DNA of 6,037 nt from Bacteroidota bacterium (GTDB lineage: Bacteria > Bacteroidota > Bacteroidia > Chitinophagales > Chitinophagaceae), in assembly GCA_023409675.1 (NCBI GenBank), contig JAEYRC010000398.1, forward strand, positions 1 to 6,037. The letters run 5' to 3'. The translations under genes were made by a program, and so were the position numbers. Shown one piece after another: positions 5,196 to 6,037 of this stretch (positions within the stretch are counted from its first letter, which is position 1; each line of letters opens with the position of its first letter). Below the pieces are notes generated by a model, which searched no databases, had not been told where the DNA came from, and was given only the letters and a program-made list of their open reading frames with translations.

Positions 5196-6037
5196 ATGTG
5201 GAAGAATGAACTGATCCGCTCCCTGTGCGGAATACTCTTGATTTTGCTCCCGGTCCTGCTGAACGCCCAATCAGCCGACACCCTTAGCTGGAGAGCCTCC
5301 CTACTCCGTAACGACGGCAAAACAATTGATTTTATACTTGAATCCTTTGCACAGTCCGGCCGAACCATGTATCACATCGTGAATGGTAAAGAACGGCTCC
5401 TGATCAATGAAATTCAGCGCAGTGGAGATTCTACCTTTATAACGCTGCCGTTTTTTAATTCAGTGCTCCGGTTTAAAACAACAGCGGATACACTAAGCGG
5501 TATTTGGGTACGCAACCTGACGACACACCTTAGCAGCATGCCCTTCAGGGCAATACCGGAAAAACGCCGATTTGATGCCAACCATCCCCCTGCCCACAAT
5601 ATTTCAGGAAGCTGGGCAACCCGTTTTTACAAAAAGGACAATCGTATAGTGCCGGCAGTGGGTGAATTTGTACAGCAAAATGAAATGTTAACCGGAACCT
5701 TCATTCTTCCTTCCGGAGATTATCGTTTCCTTGAAGGCGTGGTAAGCGGCGATACCCTACGCCTCTCCACCTTTGACGGTAATCATGCCTTTCTTTTTGA
5801 AGCCATCATTAGTAATGACAGCACGATCGATGAAGGCAGATTTTATTCCGGCAATGCAATGGTGGAACAATGGACTGCCCGGCTTGATCCGGAGGCACGG
5901 CCCGACAACCGTTCGGTTACGCATATGCGTGAAGGCGAATCAACGCTGGATTTCCGGTTCCGGTCTACTGACGGAAAGTTTATTTCGATCAATGATCCGG
6001 TTTATAAGGGAAAGGTGGTGCTGGTGCAGTTGATGGG
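5196..6037 (+). CDS. TlpA/AhpC-TSA family thiol-disulfide protein, 3' end outside window
   Basis: The frame is open from ATG 5196 to the right edge: 280 codons plus two bases. Residues 1-24 are a signal peptide (MWKNELIR, LLILLPVLL, N-A before Q25), placing the protein in the periplasm or on the membrane. Residues 150-240 carry the N-terminal domain typical of long Bacteroidota TlpA-like proteins: TGTFILPSGDYRFLEG from 166, then LRLSTFDGNHAFLFEA around 189-204 and a FYSGNAMVEQW segment. From about 252 the thioredoxin fold begins (FRFRSTDGK, then YKGKVVLVQLMG). The CxxC, usually as GSWCPNC, would follow within a few residues beyond the edge, so the redox site itself is not seen. The family reduces or rearranges disulfides in exported proteins or cytochromes; substrate unknown. 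It is third in the unit, 22 bases after the barrel gene. Confidence 0.87.
   Translation, partial: MWKNELIRSLCGILLILLPVLLNAQSADTLSWRASLLRNDGKTIDFILESFAQSGRTMYHIVNGKERLLINEIQRSGDSTFITLPFFNSVLRFKTTADTLSGIWVRNLTTHLSSMPFRAIPEKRRFDANHPPAHNISGSWATRFYKKDNRIVPAVGEFVQQNEMLTGTFILPSGDYRFLEGVVSGDTLRLSTFDGNHAFLFEAIISNDSTIDEGRFYSGNAMVEQWTARLDPEARPDNRSVTHMREGESTLDFRFRSTDGKFISINDPVYKGKVVLVQLM

Noticed and set aside
5773..6033. 86-codon plus-strand open frame near the right edge
   Set aside because: It lies in another frame within the TlpA-family gene, whose family motifs are clear.

Overview
The window looks like a piece of chromosome from a member of the Bacteroidota, probably Chitinophagaceae or a relative. 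The signs are a DFDPG-type beta-propeller repeat protein, a PepSY-like secreted protein, a DUF2490-type outer-membrane barrel, a TlpA/AhpC-TSA thioredoxin protein with the long N-terminal domain common in this phylum, almost no Shine-Dalgarno sequences, and a TAnnTTTG -7 element. The assignment rests on reading protein sequence by eye, without a search.

Layout. Positions 1-1502 (minus strand) hold the first 500 codons of a secreted repeat protein that runs off the left edge. Positions 1503-2097 are A+T-rich and hold no gene I can support. Positions 2110-2839 (plus) hold what reads as one unrecognised gene split over three reading frames by two shifts in the same direction; it ends just before a weak hairpin with a T-run. 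A strongly G-depleted, C-rich tract (2889-2983) follows. From 3055 onward the sequence is ordinary compact plus-strand coding DNA: a lipoprotein gene (3055-3750) closed by a clear intrinsic terminator (3772-3798), then a new transcription unit of three genes with gaps of 7 and 22 bases. These encode a PepSY-like periplasmic protein (3895-4485), a DUF2490-like outer-membrane protein (4493-5173) and a TlpA-family thiol-disulfide protein (5196 to the right edge, cut just before the expected CxxC).

How the genes work together. All four intact or edge-truncated plus-strand products and the minus-strand product carry export signals, so the window is about the cell envelope. The tight spacing of the last three genes predicts co-transcription and a shared envelope role, but no substrate can be read from the sequence. 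The left half (repeat protein, empty A+T-rich stretch, broken gene) looks like a less constrained accessory zone beside the compact right half. I found no CRISPR array, tRNA, rRNA, transposase or obvious defence system.
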